Notes: generated by a model not told the origin, from the letters alone. A stretch of DNA of 64,000 bases from Chitinophaga agrisoli (GCF_008386695.1 NZ_VUOC01000004.1:2358327-2422326), one strand, 5' to 3'; positions 17,232 to 25,798 are shown, counted from the stretch's first letter. Numbers and translations are program-made.

Positions 17232-18182
17232 ATGACCACAGTTCAATTGGAATATATTGTAGCGGTTGATACGTACAGGAGTTTTGTAGTGGCAGCGGAG
17301 AAATGTTTTGTAACACAGCCTACGCTGAGCATGCAGATACAGAAGCTGGAAGACGAACTGGGTATCAAGATATTTGACCGCAGCAAATTACCGGTAGTAC
17401 CTACAGAAATAGGCATATCTGTTATAGCGCAATCGCGCATTATACTTAAAGAGAGCTCCCGCATCAAAGAGATCATCGCCGGCCATAAGAAGGAAATACA
17501 GGGCAACCTGAAAGTAGGCATTATCCCTACGCTGGCTCCTTACCTGCTGCCACGCATCCTTACCGGCTTTATGAAAAAGTATCCTAAAGTAAAGCTGGAG
17601 ATATGGGAGTACCCTACAGAACAGATCATGCAACAGCTGAAATTAGAGCTGCTGGACTGCGGGCTGCTGGCTACTCCCCTGCACAATCCGAACCTGGAGG
17701 AACATCCTCTTTTTTACGAATCGTTTGTGGTATATGCCGCCAAGAGCAATGAACTGTTTACCAAAAAGTTCATTAAACCGGAGGACCTGGATGTGCGGGA
17801 GGTATGGCTGCTGAATGAAGGGCATTGCATGCGTAACCAGGTACTGAATATATGCCGGGATAAATTCACCATGGGCGAGTATAAGAACCTGGAATATAAC
17901 ACTGGGAGCGTAGAAACCCTGAAAAGGATGGTAGATCTGAATGAAGGCTACACCATCCTGCCAGAGCTATCACTCCAGGACATGAGCACGCGGCAAATGA
18001 ATATGGTGCGCTATTTTAAATCGCCGGAACCCGTGCGGGAGATCAGCCTGGTCACTCACCGCTTCTTTATTAAACAGGCATTGATAGGGGCGTTTAAAAA
18101 GGAGATCTTAGGGCATGTGCCGGAGAAGATGAAGGTGCAGAAACAAAAACGGATCGTGGATATCCTCCCGGAGGATAAGTAA
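17232..18182 (+). CDS. oxyR: LysR-family peroxide sensor OxyR
   Basis: 316 residues. The N-terminal LysR helix-turn-helix (VAAEKCFVTQPTLSMQIQKL) is followed by the effector domain. The redox cysteines are at residues 199 and 208 (NEGHCMRNQVLNICR), the same numbering as E. coli OxyR Cys199/Cys208, and the GHC motif is intact. It should therefore sense H2O2 by disulfide formation and control catalase, peroxiredoxin and iron-storage genes. None of those targets is in the window, though a heme locus lies upstream. Confidence 0.92.
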   Translation: MTTVQLEYIVAVDTYRSFVVAAEKCFVTQPTLSMQIQKLEDELGIKIFDRSKLPVVPTEIGISVIAQSRIILKESSRIKEIIAGHKKEIQGNLKVGIIPTLAPYLLPRILTGFMKKYPKVKLEIWEYPTEQIMQQLKLELLDCGLLATPLHNPNLEEHPLFYESFVVYAAKSNELFTKKFIKPEDLDVREVWLLNEGHCMRNQVLNICRDKFTMGEYKNLEYNTGSVETLKRMVDLNEGYTILPELSLQDMSTRQMNMVRYFKSPEPVREISLVTHRFFIKQALIGAFKKEILGHVPEKMKVQKQKRIVDILPEDK

Positions 18183-18277
18183 AAACGAAGCCATACGTTT
18201 TAAATGAAGGTGGATAATAATAATTAAGACCTTTGAAGATCGCTCAATAGCCGGCAGTCTTTATCAGGTATCTAAAT

Positions 18278-18318
18278 AAAAGAGGGTGGATCAAATATAT
18301 TTGATCCACCCTCTTTTT
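18278..18318. terminator. Bidirectional terminator between oxyR and the M48 gene
   Basis: A long perfect stem (AAAAGAGGGTGGATCAAA with its complement TTTGATCCACCCTCTTTT) has a 4-base TATA loop. A-rich and T-rich flanks make it work on both strands. The two genes converge on it. Confidence 0.93.
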
Positions 18319-18336
18319 ATTTTTTACTTTTCTCTT

Positions 18337-19140
18337 TTACTTAATTGGCGTGTAGTATTTCATTGCCTCCGGCATAAGCTGCTGCAGCTGTTGTACACGG
18401 CGCTCATCGCTGGGGTGGGTGCTTAACAGTTCCGGTGGTTTCTGCCCGCCGCCGGCGGTAGCCATACGTTGCCAGAAGGGTATGGCTTCCTGCGGGTTAT
18501 AACCTGCCATGGCCATAAAGATCACGCCCAGGTGGTCTGCCTCCAGCTCATTCTGACGGGAGAAAGCCATTAAGCCTACATTACCGCCTACGCCAAAGGA
18601 TTGCAGGAAAATATTCTGTGCCTGGGGGTTACGGTTAAGCGCTACGGCGCCTGCCACCTGTATACCCTGGGCAATAAGGCCCTGGCTCATACGCTCGTTA
18701 CCATGGCGGGCAATGGCATGGGCAATCTCGTGCCCCATTACGCAGGCCAATGCGGTTTCGTTCTGTGTAACGGGCAGCAGGCCGGTATACACTACTACTT
18801 TACCGCCGGGCATACACCAGGCATTTACTTCTTTGTTATTCACCAGGTTGAATTCCCATTTATAATTGGCTACTTCATTGCCCAGTTTATTAGCCGTCAT
18901 GTAACGGGTAACCGCATCTGCGATACGGGCGCCTACCCTTTTCACCATTTCAGCGTCTTTGCTGGCGGTGGCGGAAACGGCCTTGTTCTGAGATAAAAAG
19001 GTCTGGTACTCCTGCAGCGCCATTGACTGCATCTGGCTTTCAGGGATCAGGTTCAACTGGCTACGGCCGGTAATGGGCACCCGGGAGCAGGCAGCCAATA
19101 GCGCCAGGCCGGCAGATAGAAATAAAACAGTCTTCTTCAT
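18337..19140 (-). CDS. M48 family metallopeptidase lipoprotein
   Basis: 267 residues. MKKTVLFLSAGLALLAACS is a lipoprotein signal peptide with a lipobox cysteine. The zinc motif is His137-Glu138-x-x-His141 in MGHEIAHAIARHG; the third ligand is the Glu in NELEADHLG. DERRVQQLQQL near the end is the family's C-terminal arginine region. It is like LoiP/BepA-type envelope quality-control proteases. The start at 19140 is set by the signal peptide. A full promoter (TTTG, 19 bases, TATTTTTG) lies at 19238-19268. Confidence 0.9.
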   Translation of the reverse strand: MKKTVLFLSAGLALLAACSRVPITGRSQLNLIPESQMQSMALQEYQTFLSQNKAVSATASKDAEMVKRVGARIADAVTRYMTANKLGNEVANYKWEFNLVNNKEVNAWCMPGGKVVVYTGLLPVTQNETALACVMGHEIAHAIARHGNERMSQGLIAQGIQVAGAVALNRNPQAQNIFLQSFGVGGNVGLMAFSRQNELEADHLGVIFMAMAGYNPQEAIPFWQRMATAGGGQKPPELLSTHPSDERRVQQLQQLMPEAMKYYTPIK

Positions 19141-19237
19141 GGGTGAAATCATTTGTTTTTCTAAGCCAACTGTACCAACATCTGCACGTTTCGCATTACT
19201 GAATAACAATCTAGGTTGATTTAAGTTGGTTTGGTGG

Positions 19238-19268
19238 CAAAAATACTTAGAGCAATCGGTATGCCAAA
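19238..19268 (-). promoter_or_regulatory. Bacteroidota promoter for the M48 gene
   Basis: Minus-strand TTTG (19265-19268), a 19-base spacer and TATTTTTG (19238-19245) match the TTTG/TAnnTTTG consensus closely. This is one of the best promoter matches in the window. Confidence 0.7.
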
Positions 19269-19273
19269 GAAAA

Positions 19274-19427
19274 AGCTTTTAGCGATTAGCTTTTAGCTGT
19301 TAGCGAGTGACATACAACTACCGGCTAACCGCTAAAAGCCAAAAGCTGCTAACCAGCTATTTAACAGTTAACTTATAACTATAGGTAAACTGCTAAAAGC
19401 TAACCGCTAAGCGCTAAAAGCTGGTTA
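19274..19427. repeat. Family B intergenic repeat cluster
   Basis: Multiple TTAGC and GCTAA words: AGCTTTTAGCGATTAGC, AGCTTTTAGCTGTTAGC and, on the far side, GCTAAAAGCTAACCGCTAAG. The two halves are complementary and could fold into a large cruciform or hairpin between the M48 promoter and the plsY stop. Confidence 0.75.
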
Positions 19428-19429
19428 AA

Positions 19430-20083
19430 TTATTTGTTGCGACGGAAACCTTTCCTGTTACGGAACAAGGGCACCTTGTTCTCATTGCCGGTAATGAGGC
19501 GCGCAATATTCTTCTGGTGGGTGAGCACCACCATCAGCGCCACTGCTATGGCAAATATGCGGTAAAAAACCTCCGGCTCGTTGAAGATATAGAGTATCAG
19601 GATAGGAAAAGCGATGCTGGCGATAATAGAGCTTAATGAAACGTAACGGGTAAGGAACAGGATCATTAAAAATACGGCTACACAACAGATGGCTACAATA
19701 GGCTGAATAGCGAGTACCAGGCCAAACAGTGTAGCGATACCTTTACCGCCACGGAAACCCGCCCATATAGGGAAGATATGGCCCACTACGGCGGCCAGGC
19801 CCAACCCGATCTGGAAGTTCACCAGCTGGGTCAGGTGCTCTGTATCCTGGTAATAAGGTAACATGTAGGAAAGTCTTACTGCGATCACCCCCTTCAACAT
19901 ATCCACCACCATCACGAAAGTGCCGGCTTTGGGGCCCAGTACACGGAAGGTATTCGTGGCGCCGGCATTGCCGCTGCCATACTCCCTTATATCCATACCA
20001 AAAACCCCCTTGCTGACCCAAACGGCAGTAGGTATTGATCCTATCATGTAGGCACAAATAAGGAATAACAATTCTATCATCAC
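19430..20083 (-). CDS. plsY: Glycerol-3-phosphate acyltransferase PlsY
   Basis: 217-residue integral membrane enzyme that transfers acyl from acyl-phosphate to glycerol-3-phosphate, making lysophosphatidate. The family motifs are present: GSIPTAVWVSK, YGSGNAGATNTFRVLG (catalytic loop) and FRGGKGIATLFG. About five membrane helices. The C-terminus is basic (FRNRKGFRRNK). A TAATTTTG box is found upstream at 20120-20127. Confidence 0.95.
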   Translation of the reverse strand: MMIELLFLICAYMIGSIPTAVWVSKGVFGMDIREYGSGNAGATNTFRVLGPKAGTFVMVVDMLKGVIAVRLSYMLPYYQDTEHLTQLVNFQIGLGLAAVVGHIFPIWAGFRGGKGIATLFGLVLAIQPIVAICCVAVFLMILFLTRYVSLSSIIASIAFPILILYIFNEPEVFYRIFAIAVALMVVLTHQKNIARLITGNENKVPLFRNRKGFRRNK

Positions 20084-20119
20084 AATAAGTTGGAATGCTA
20101 AGATAACAAAAATCTACGC

Positions 20120-20127
20120 CAAAATTA
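20120..20127 (-). promoter_or_regulatory. -7 box for plsY
   Basis: Minus-strand TAATTTTG fits TAnnTTTG and lies 36 bases before the plsY start. No -33 box was identified. Confidence 0.45.
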
Positions 20128-20204
20128 ATAAAATATTATCTTTTTCCTTAACACGAAAGTTTGAAAAAGGATTGTATTTATGTGCGTAAGATATAATTTT
20201 TTTT

Positions 20205-21023
20205 TCAACTAATTGTCAAGCTCATCGCCAGCCAGTTGTCCTTTCCTACCTGTTGCTGTAAGGTAAGGCCCTGGGCATTGGCGCTCTCTAAAATAGCAGG
20301 CCCGTCCTCTGTCATGATGCCGCTTAGCAGCAGATGGCCACCAGGGGCCAGGAGGCGCCGCATATCCGGCATAAATTGCAGTAAGATGTTACGGTTAATA
20401 TTGGCCAGGATCACATCGTAGGGACCGGTGAGCTCCTGCAGGCTGTCTGCCCGCCAGATGTTGATGTTACCGGTTTGGTTACCGGCCACATTTTCCAGGC
20501 TGTTTTCCACGGCCCAGTCGTCTATATCGATCGCATCCAGCTGTGCAGCGCCCATTTTGGCGGCCAGAATGGCCAGGATACCGGTACCGGTGCCAAAATC
20601 GAAGACCCTTTTACCGGAGAAATCCAATTGCCGCATAAGCTGTATCACGGAAAAAGTAGTGGCGTGGTGGCCGGTGCCAAAAGACATTTTGGGCGTGATA
20701 ACGATCTCGTATTGCAGCGCCTGTTCAAAGGGCGGGTGAAAACCGGCCCGTATGCCGCAGAAATCATCCACCATCACCGGTTCAAAATTGCTTTCCCACA
20801 GGGCATTCCAATTCTCCTGTTTGATCTCTTCTTTGGTGTAAGTGAGCTGGTAGGACTGCAACAACGAATCCAATGAAGGCTCATCAAAATCAGCTACCGG
20901 TATATAAGCAATAACCTGTCCGGGTCTTTCTTCAAATCCCTCGTACCCTGCTGCGCTTAACTCTGCAACCAGTACATCTGCCAGCTCTGTTGTACAAGGG
21001 ATGGTAACGGCAATGTGTGACAT
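20205..21023 (-). CDS. prmA: Ribosomal protein L11 methyltransferase
   Basis: 272 residues from the ATG at 21021-21023. The N-terminal ferredoxin-like targeting domain is followed by the SAM domain with KMSFGTGHHATTFSVIQLM, VFDFGTGTGILAILAAKMGA and the catalytic-region DVILANINRNILLQF. It methylates L11 on several amino groups. A TATCTTTG box at 21028-21035, only 4 bases upstream, supports this start and predicts an almost leaderless mRNA. A longer frame to 21095 would overlap the NIPSNAP gene. Confidence 0.93.
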   Translation of the reverse strand: MSHIAVTIPCTTELADVLVAELSAAGYEGFEERPGQVIAYIPVADFDEPSLDSLLQSYQLTYTKEEIKQENWNALWESNFEPVMVDDFCGIRAGFHPPFEQALQYEIVITPKMSFGTGHHATTFSVIQLMRQLDFSGKRVFDFGTGTGILAILAAKMGAAQLDAIDIDDWAVENSLENVAGNQTGNINIWRADSLQELTGPYDVILANINRNILLQFMPDMRRLLAPGGHLLLSGIMTEDGPAILESANAQGLTLQQQVGKDNWLAMSLTIS

Positions 21024-21027
21024 GCCG

Positions 21028-21035
21028 CAAAGATA
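21028..21035 (-). promoter_or_regulatory. -7 box immediately before prmA
   Basis: Minus-strand TATCTTTG fits TAnnTTTG. With the start codon only 4 bases downstream the transcript would start at or within the first codons, so either the mRNA is leaderless or the box is fortuitous. Confidence 0.4.
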
Positions 21036-21039
21036 TCCA

Positions 21040-21858
21040 CTAAATATCAGAGTATTCCGTTGGGTGCAGGAAAAGGATATCCTGATGGGATACATTGTGC
21101 TGGTATTCCGGCAGGGCCACCAGTGTTTTCCATTCAGGATCGGCGCTGAAGGATTTCCAGTGCGTATCCCGGTCGTCCTTATTCTCGAAGGTGGTCATGT
21201 ACATGAGATTGGGCATGTGGCTGCCGCTTAGTACCTCTGCATAGAACACGGCGTTGAAGCCCAGGCGTTTGAAAAGCCTTACTTCGCCGCCTTTATTGAA
21301 CATCTGTACTTTGTTACGGTACAGCTTTTCTGTGGGCCCTTCGTAGCTGCGCAATTCATATACGCGTTCGCTTTTAGGGCCGGTAAGCGCAGGTAACTGC
21401 ATCATGGGCGCTTCTGTAAATGCCTGCAGCAGGATGGTCTCCATTCTCGTGTAGGGCGGTGCGTTATAGGCCGCATCCAGGTAATCGCTGCCGGCGGTAG
21501 CATGCTGTTTATCGGCTTCCAGGCGGGCAGGCAGGTCGCGGAATTGTTCCAGGCTGTGGTAGGGCACCAGCACATATATTTTACGGTCTGCCGCGGTATC
21601 ATTACCCACCGGTTTAAAAACGCCTATTTTGGCAATGCCGGCTTTATGCGCTGCGGGAATGAACGCGTTTTGCATATAGCGGTCCACCATATTTTCCTGT
21701 GCCGCATCCTTTACGTGGTAAATTCTGATCTCGTAGTAGTCGCGCTGCGGCGGTTTTACCGCAGCGGTTAAAGATGATTGTAACATCATACATACAATTA
21801 GGCTCAGGCAAAAGCCAAGGTTTCCGTTTAAAGATCTTCTCAGTGTACAGTTTAACAT
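21040..21858 (-). CDS. NIPSNAP family protein, secreted
   Basis: 272 residues. A signal-peptide-like start is followed by two tandem NIPSNAP (ferredoxin-like dimeric alpha+beta) domains: the first from YYEIRIYHVKDAAQENMVD, the second from VYELRSYEGPTEKLYRNK, ending near LVALPEYQHNVSHQDILFL. Such proteins are common in Bacteroidota and have no established enzyme activity. It ends 16 bases before prmA starts. Role unknown. Confidence 0.85.
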   Translation of the reverse strand: MLNCTLRRSLNGNLGFCLSLIVCMMLQSSLTAAVKPPQRDYYEIRIYHVKDAAQENMVDRYMQNAFIPAAHKAGIAKIGVFKPVGNDTAADRKIYVLVPYHSLEQFRDLPARLEADKQHATAGSDYLDAAYNAPPYTRMETILLQAFTEAPMMQLPALTGPKSERVYELRSYEGPTEKLYRNKVQMFNKGGEVRLFKRLGFNAVFYAEVLSGSHMPNLMYMTTFENKDDRDTHWKSFSADPEWKTLVALPEYQHNVSHQDILFLHPTEYSDI

Positions 21859-21954
21859 GAAATTTATAAATTAATTGGTGGCAAACGGGTTTACAATTTA
21901 ACTGTTACAGATCAACTTTTACAGTTAAATATTATGAGCGGCGGAGAAAACAGC

Positions 21955-22107
21955 TATTGGCTTTTAGCGGTTAGCTTTTAGCTGGTGGCTGCAATCAGGT
22001 GTTAGCTGCCAGCTGATGATTGCCAGAATAAAAAAAGGCAGCCATTCTTTGGAATGACTGCCTCAATATCGGGCATTAGCTAAAGGCTAACAGCTAAAGC
22101 TAACTGC
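21955..22107. repeat. Family B intergenic repeat flanking the pnp terminator
   Basis: The left block (21955-22020) has GGCTTTTAGCGGTTAGC and AGCTTTTAGCTGG; the right block (22075-22107) has TTAGCTAAAGGCTAACAGC. The pnp terminator hairpin lies between the two blocks. Confidence 0.7.
22030..22062 (-). terminator. Terminator after pnp
   Basis: On the minus strand a stem GGCAGTCATTC/GAATGGCTGCC with one mismatch and a 4-base loop (22037-22062) is followed by seven Ts. It is 54 bases past the pnp stop. Confidence 0.85.
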
Positions 22108-22115
22108 TAATTTAA

Positions 22116-24437
22116 TTATTCGTCGTCGCCAACAAAGGGAACATCAGCTTCCGGACGGGGAGGTCTTGGACCTCTGTCACGGTTGTCGCGGTCACGATCG
22201 CCACCACCACGGTGCGGCGGACGGCCACCTCTATCGCCTCTGTCGCCTCTATCACCACGGTCGCCTCTGTCAGGACGGTCTCCCCTTTCAGGTCTTTCCG
22301 GCCTTTCTACATAACCTTCCGGTTTAGGCATCAGCACCCTGCGGCTCAGTTTGAATTTGCCTGTCTTGGGATCAGTACCGGTGAGTTTCACCTTTACTTT
22401 TTCACCTTCTGACAGTACGCCTTCCATACTTTCCAGGCGTTTCCAGGAAACTTCAGAGATATGTAACAGGCCTTGTTTACCAGGCAGGAACTCTACAAAT
22501 GCACCGTAAGGCATTACTGATTTTACGGTAGACTCGTATACTTCGCCTACTTCCGGAACAGCCACGATACCCTTGATCCAGGTAAGGGCTTTTTCCAGGC
22601 CTTCTTTCTGTGCGGAGAAGATGCTTACTTCGCCGGTTTCACCAACTTCTTCGATGTTGATGGTAGTACCGGTTTCGCGTTGGATCTCCTGTATCACCTT
22701 ACCACCGGGGCCTATCACAGCGCCAATGAATTCGCGGTCGATGATCAGTTTCTCCATGCGCGGAGCATGCGGTTTGGGTTCAGGACGGAAAGCAGGCATG
22801 GTGGCATACATACTATCCAGGATGTGCAGACGTCCGCGGAGGGCCTGTGCCAGTGCCTGGCGCATTACATCCATGCTTAAGCCGTCTACTTTAATATCCA
22901 TCTGGATACCGCAGATACCTTCGCGGGTACCGGTTACCTTAAAGTCCATATCACCCAGGTGGTCTTCATCACCCAGGATATCTGTCAGCACTGCGAATTT
23001 ACCGTCAGAAGCACGGGAAATAAGACCCATTGCCACACCGGATACGTGTTTAGGCATCGGAACGCCAGCATCCATCAGGGCCAGTGAACCGGCACAAACG
23101 GTAGCCATGGAAGAGGAACCGTTAGATTCCAGGATATCGGATACCACCCTCACCGTATAGGCATATTCGCTACCCGGCATCATCTGCTTCAGGGAGCGCA
23201 TAGCCAGGTTACCGTGACCAACCTCTCTGCGGCCGGGGCCACGCATCATCTTTACCTCACCGGTAGAGAAGGGCGGGAAGTTATAGTGCAGGATAAACTT
23301 TGAGTATTTGGAGGTAGCAGCGTTCTCGATCAGCAGCTCATCATCCGGCGTACCTAAGGTAACGGTAGTGAGCGACTGGGTTTCGCCACGGGTGAACAGT
23401 GCGCAACCGTGGGGAGAAGGCAGCAGATCCACTTCCATATTCAGGGGACGTACCTGGTCCAGGCTACGGCCATCCAGGCGGATGGATTCGTCCAGGATCA
23501 TGTTACGGATCACTTCTTTTTCCAGGTCGTGGAGGTATTTACCTACCAGCGGCTGGTCTTCTTCGGGCAGTTCGGCTTTATTCAGGAAAGTCTCCAGCTC
23601 CTCACCGATCTGGTGGAAGGCGTCGCTACGGTCATGCTTGGCAGAAGCACCCTTGGCAACCTGGTATATACGTTCTTTAGCGAATTCAGCGATCTTCGCT
23701 TTCAGTTCTTCGTTGGTATGCGGCAGGGTGTATTCGCGTTTAGCGACAGCGCCAGCCAGCTGGTGCAGTTCTTCCTGGGCTTTTACCTGTATTTTGATGG
23801 CTTCGTGCGCAATTTCAATGGCCTTGATCAGGTCCTCTTCGCTACATTCCTTGCTTTCGCCTTCCACCATCATGATATTCTTTCCGGTGGCGCCTACGAT
23901 GAAGTCCATATCGGCTTTCTCCATCTGGGAGCGGGTGGGGTTGATCACCATCTCGCCAGCTACGCGGGCCACTCTTACTTCGGAGATGATCTCCTGGATG
24001 GGCACATCAGACACTGCCAGGGCAGCAGATGCAGCCAGACAGGCCAGGGCATCCGGCATTACTTCCGCATCGGAAGAAATGAGGCTAACCAGTACCTGTA
24101 CTTCGCATAAATAATCGTCGGGGAACAAGGGGCGCAGTGCGCGGTCTATCAAACGGGAGATCAGTACTTCGTAATCAGACAGTTTGCCTTCGCGTTTGAA
24201 GAAGGAGCCGGGTATACGGCCGGCAGAGGCAAATTTTTCCTGGTAGTCAACAGTAAGGGGGAAAAAGCTTTGTCCCGGTTTTGGTTCTTTATTTGCAACA
24301 ACGGTCGCCAGTAAGATACAATCGCCCAAACGCACGGTTACAGCACCATCGGCCTGGCGGGCCAGCTTGCCGGTTTCTATGGTGACGATACGGCCGTTTC
24401 CTATATCGAATTTAACTGAGATAGGCGTTAGATTCAT
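22116..24437 (-). CDS. pnp: Polynucleotide phosphorylase
   Basis: 773 residues. Two RNase PH-like domains are joined by a helical linker, with the catalytic block VDGLSMDVMRQALAQALRGR region in the second. They are followed by KH (IGPGGKVIQEIQRETGTTINIEE) and S1 (VMPYGAFVEFLPGKQGLLHISEV) RNA-binding domains. It degrades RNA 3' to 5' with phosphate. The C-terminal 50 residues are an Arg/Gly/Asp-rich low-complexity tail (repeated GDRGD) not present in E. coli Pnp. It lies downstream of rpsO, the conserved rpsO-pnp order, but a terminator separates them. Confidence 0.97.
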   Translation of the reverse strand: MNLTPISVKFDIGNGRIVTIETGKLARQADGAVTVRLGDCILLATVVANKEPKPGQSFFPLTVDYQEKFASAGRIPGSFFKREGKLSDYEVLISRLIDRALRPLFPDDYLCEVQVLVSLISSDAEVMPDALACLAASAALAVSDVPIQEIISEVRVARVAGEMVINPTRSQMEKADMDFIVGATGKNIMMVEGESKECSEEDLIKAIEIAHEAIKIQVKAQEELHQLAGAVAKREYTLPHTNEELKAKIAEFAKERIYQVAKGASAKHDRSDAFHQIGEELETFLNKAELPEEDQPLVGKYLHDLEKEVIRNMILDESIRLDGRSLDQVRPLNMEVDLLPSPHGCALFTRGETQSLTTVTLGTPDDELLIENAATSKYSKFILHYNFPPFSTGEVKMMRGPGRREVGHGNLAMRSLKQMMPGSEYAYTVRVVSDILESNGSSSMATVCAGSLALMDAGVPMPKHVSGVAMGLISRASDGKFAVLTDILGDEDHLGDMDFKVTGTREGICGIQMDIKVDGLSMDVMRQALAQALRGRLHILDSMYATMPAFRPEPKPHAPRMEKLIIDREFIGAVIGPGGKVIQEIQRETGTTINIEEVGETGEVSIFSAQKEGLEKALTWIKGIVAVPEVGEVYESTVKSVMPYGAFVEFLPGKQGLLHISEVSWKRLESMEGVLSEGEKVKVKLTGTDPKTGKFKLSRRVLMPKPEGYVERPERPERGDRPDRGDRGDRGDRGDRGGRPPHRGGGDRDRDNRDRGPRPPRPEADVPFVGDDE

Positions 24438-24466
24438 AAAAAAAAGTGAGGATTAAAAGGTATACC

Positions 24467-24505
24467 TAAAAAAAACTATTCCCAACCTTTCGAAGTTGGG
24501 AATAG
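24467..24505 (-). terminator. Terminator between rpsO and pnp
   Basis: A minus-strand 11-bp perfect stem CTATTCCCAAC/GTTGGGAATAG (24476-24505) with an 8-base loop is followed by a run of T. Some read-through into pnp is likely, as in other bacteria. Confidence 0.85.
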
Positions 24506-24524
24506 CGCTATAACACGAACATCG

Positions 24525-24797
24525 TTATTTTCTGATACCTAACTTCTCAATCAGGGCACGGTAGCCGGAGAGGTTAGTTTTAGAAAGGTAGGAGAGCAGG
24601 CGCTTCCTTTGACCTACCATCTTCATTAAACCACGATTTGTAGAGAAATCTTTTTTATTGGCTTTCAGGTGATTGGAAATGCTGGTGATACGCTCTGTTA
24701 ATAAAGCAATCTGTGCTTCTACAGAACCTGTATTTTTCTCACTTCCGCCAAATTCCTTGAAAATATTGGCTTTCTTTTCAACAGTTAAGTAAGACAT
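24525..24797 (-). CDS. rpsO: 30S ribosomal protein S15
   Basis: 90 residues. It contains GSVEAQIALLTERITSISNHLK and GLMKMVGQRKRLLSYL, the signature of S15, which binds the central domain of 16S rRNA early in 30S assembly. Usual length. A TACCTTTG promoter box is at 24851-24858. pnp follows after a terminator. Confidence 0.98.
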   Translation of the reverse strand: MSYLTVEKKANIFKEFGGSEKNTGSVEAQIALLTERITSISNHLKANKKDFSTNRGLMKMVGQRKRLLSYLSKTNLSGYRALIEKLGIRK

Positions 24798-24850
24798 CTT
24801 TGATAAAATAATAAAAATTATAAAGTTTTTTCGTCGCTATTTTTCCGGTG

Positions 24851-24858
24851 CAAAGGTA
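24851..24858 (-). promoter_or_regulatory. -7 box for rpsO
   Basis: Minus-strand TACCTTTG fits TAnnTTTG exactly and lies 53 bases before the rpsO start, leaving a leader long enough for S15 autoregulation. Confidence 0.6.
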
Positions 24859-24977
24859 AAATGAATATTTGGATTTAACAATTCCGTATTATTAATAATG
24901 AATATTGGATATCATGTAACCTTATATACATGTATACCAACCAATTACCCATTTTGATTAATTTACACTAATGGGGC

Positions 24978-25670
24978 TCAGGCGAAGTTAATGGCCGCAT
25001 TATCAATTACCTGGCCATTTTCTGTACGCAGCACCCGGGAAGGGAATTTCTGTAATACAATATAATCATGGGTAGCCATTACAATGGCGGTTCCATCTTC
25101 CCGGCAAATACGGAAAAGCAGCTGCATGATACCGTCTGAGGTTTCCGGATCCAGGTTACCGGTGGGCTCATCTGCCAGGATCAGCTTGGGGGAGTTGAGC
25201 ATGGCCCGGGCAATATCTACCCTTTGCTGCTCGCCACCGCTTAGCTCGTACGGCATTTTAAACCCTTTGGTACCCAGGCCCACCTTATCCAGCACATCTG
25301 CTATCTTATCTTCCATATGTTTAGGCTCCTGCCAGCCGGTGGCCTTGAGCACAAACTTCAGGTTATCATGTACGTTCCGGTCTGTGAGCAACTGAAAGTC
25401 CTGGAAGACCACGCCCAGGTTACGGCGCAGGTAAGGCACTTTTTTCCAGTCCATTTTCTTCAGGTCGAACCCTACCACCTGGCCTTCCCCCTCTCTAAGG
25501 GTGAGATCGCCATAGAGGGTTTTTAACAGGCTGGACTTACCCGTACCGGTTTTCCCGATAAGGTAAACAAACTCCCCCCTGTTGACTGCTATATTCACAT
25601 CAGATAAGATCAAAGAGTTTCCCTGGTAGATACTGGCGCTGGATAGTTGTAAGATCGGTTGCTCCTCCAT
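24978..25670 (-). CDS. ftsE: FtsE-like ABC transporter ATPase
   Basis: 230 residues. Walker A is IGKTGTGKSSLLKTLYGD, the signature PYELSGGEQQRVDIARAM, Walker B LILADEPTGNLDPET, and the switch His is in MATHDYIV. The closest family is FtsE, the ATPase that with FtsX controls septal peptidoglycan hydrolases. ftsX is not adjacent, which is common in Bacteroidota. A LolD/MacB-type ATPase is the alternative. A TATTTTTG box lies at 25710-25717. Confidence 0.85.
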   Translation of the reverse strand: MEEQPILQLSSASIYQGNSLILSDVNIAVNRGEFVYLIGKTGTGKSSLLKTLYGDLTLREGEGQVVGFDLKKMDWKKVPYLRRNLGVVFQDFQLLTDRNVHDNLKFVLKATGWQEPKHMEDKIADVLDKVGLGTKGFKMPYELSGGEQQRVDIARAMLNSPKLILADEPTGNLDPETSDGIMQLLFRICREDGTAIVMATHDYIVLQKFPSRVLRTENGQVIDNAAINFA

Positions 25671-25709
25671 TTGTATAGTCCTCTGTTTATATTAAACTAT
25701 TAACATCAA

Positions 25710-25717
25710 CAAAAATA
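25710..25717 (-). promoter_or_regulatory. -7 box for the FtsE-like gene
   Basis: Minus-strand TATTTTTG fits TAnnTTTG, 39 bases before the start codon, in the region divergent from blaI. Confidence 0.5.
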
Positions 25718-25767
25718 AATGAATATCCCTGTTAACACACATTTTTATAAAAAAACTAAGAAAATAG

Positions 25768-25798
25768 TTGTTAAACTAATTAATTAGTTATAAGTTTG
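25768..25798 (+). promoter_or_regulatory. Promoter of the blaI-M56 operon
   Basis: TTG (25768-25770), a 20-base spacer and TAAGTTTG (25791-25798) match the Bacteroidota consensus, 22 bases before the blaI ATG. A 16-bp perfect palindrome fills most of the spacer. Confidence 0.65.
25774..25789. promoter_or_regulatory. Candidate BlaI operator palindrome
   Basis: AACTAATTAATTAGTT is a perfect 16-bp palindrome lying between the -33 and -7 boxes of the operon that encodes a BlaI/MecI-type repressor. Position and symmetry suit an autorepression operator. It is AT-rich, so chance cannot be excluded. Confidence 0.55.

Noticed and set aside
19274-19427. Possible CRISPR array, because of the repeated short words
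   Set aside because: Repeat units are 5-17 bases, irregular, on both strands and without uniform spacers; no cas genes are present.
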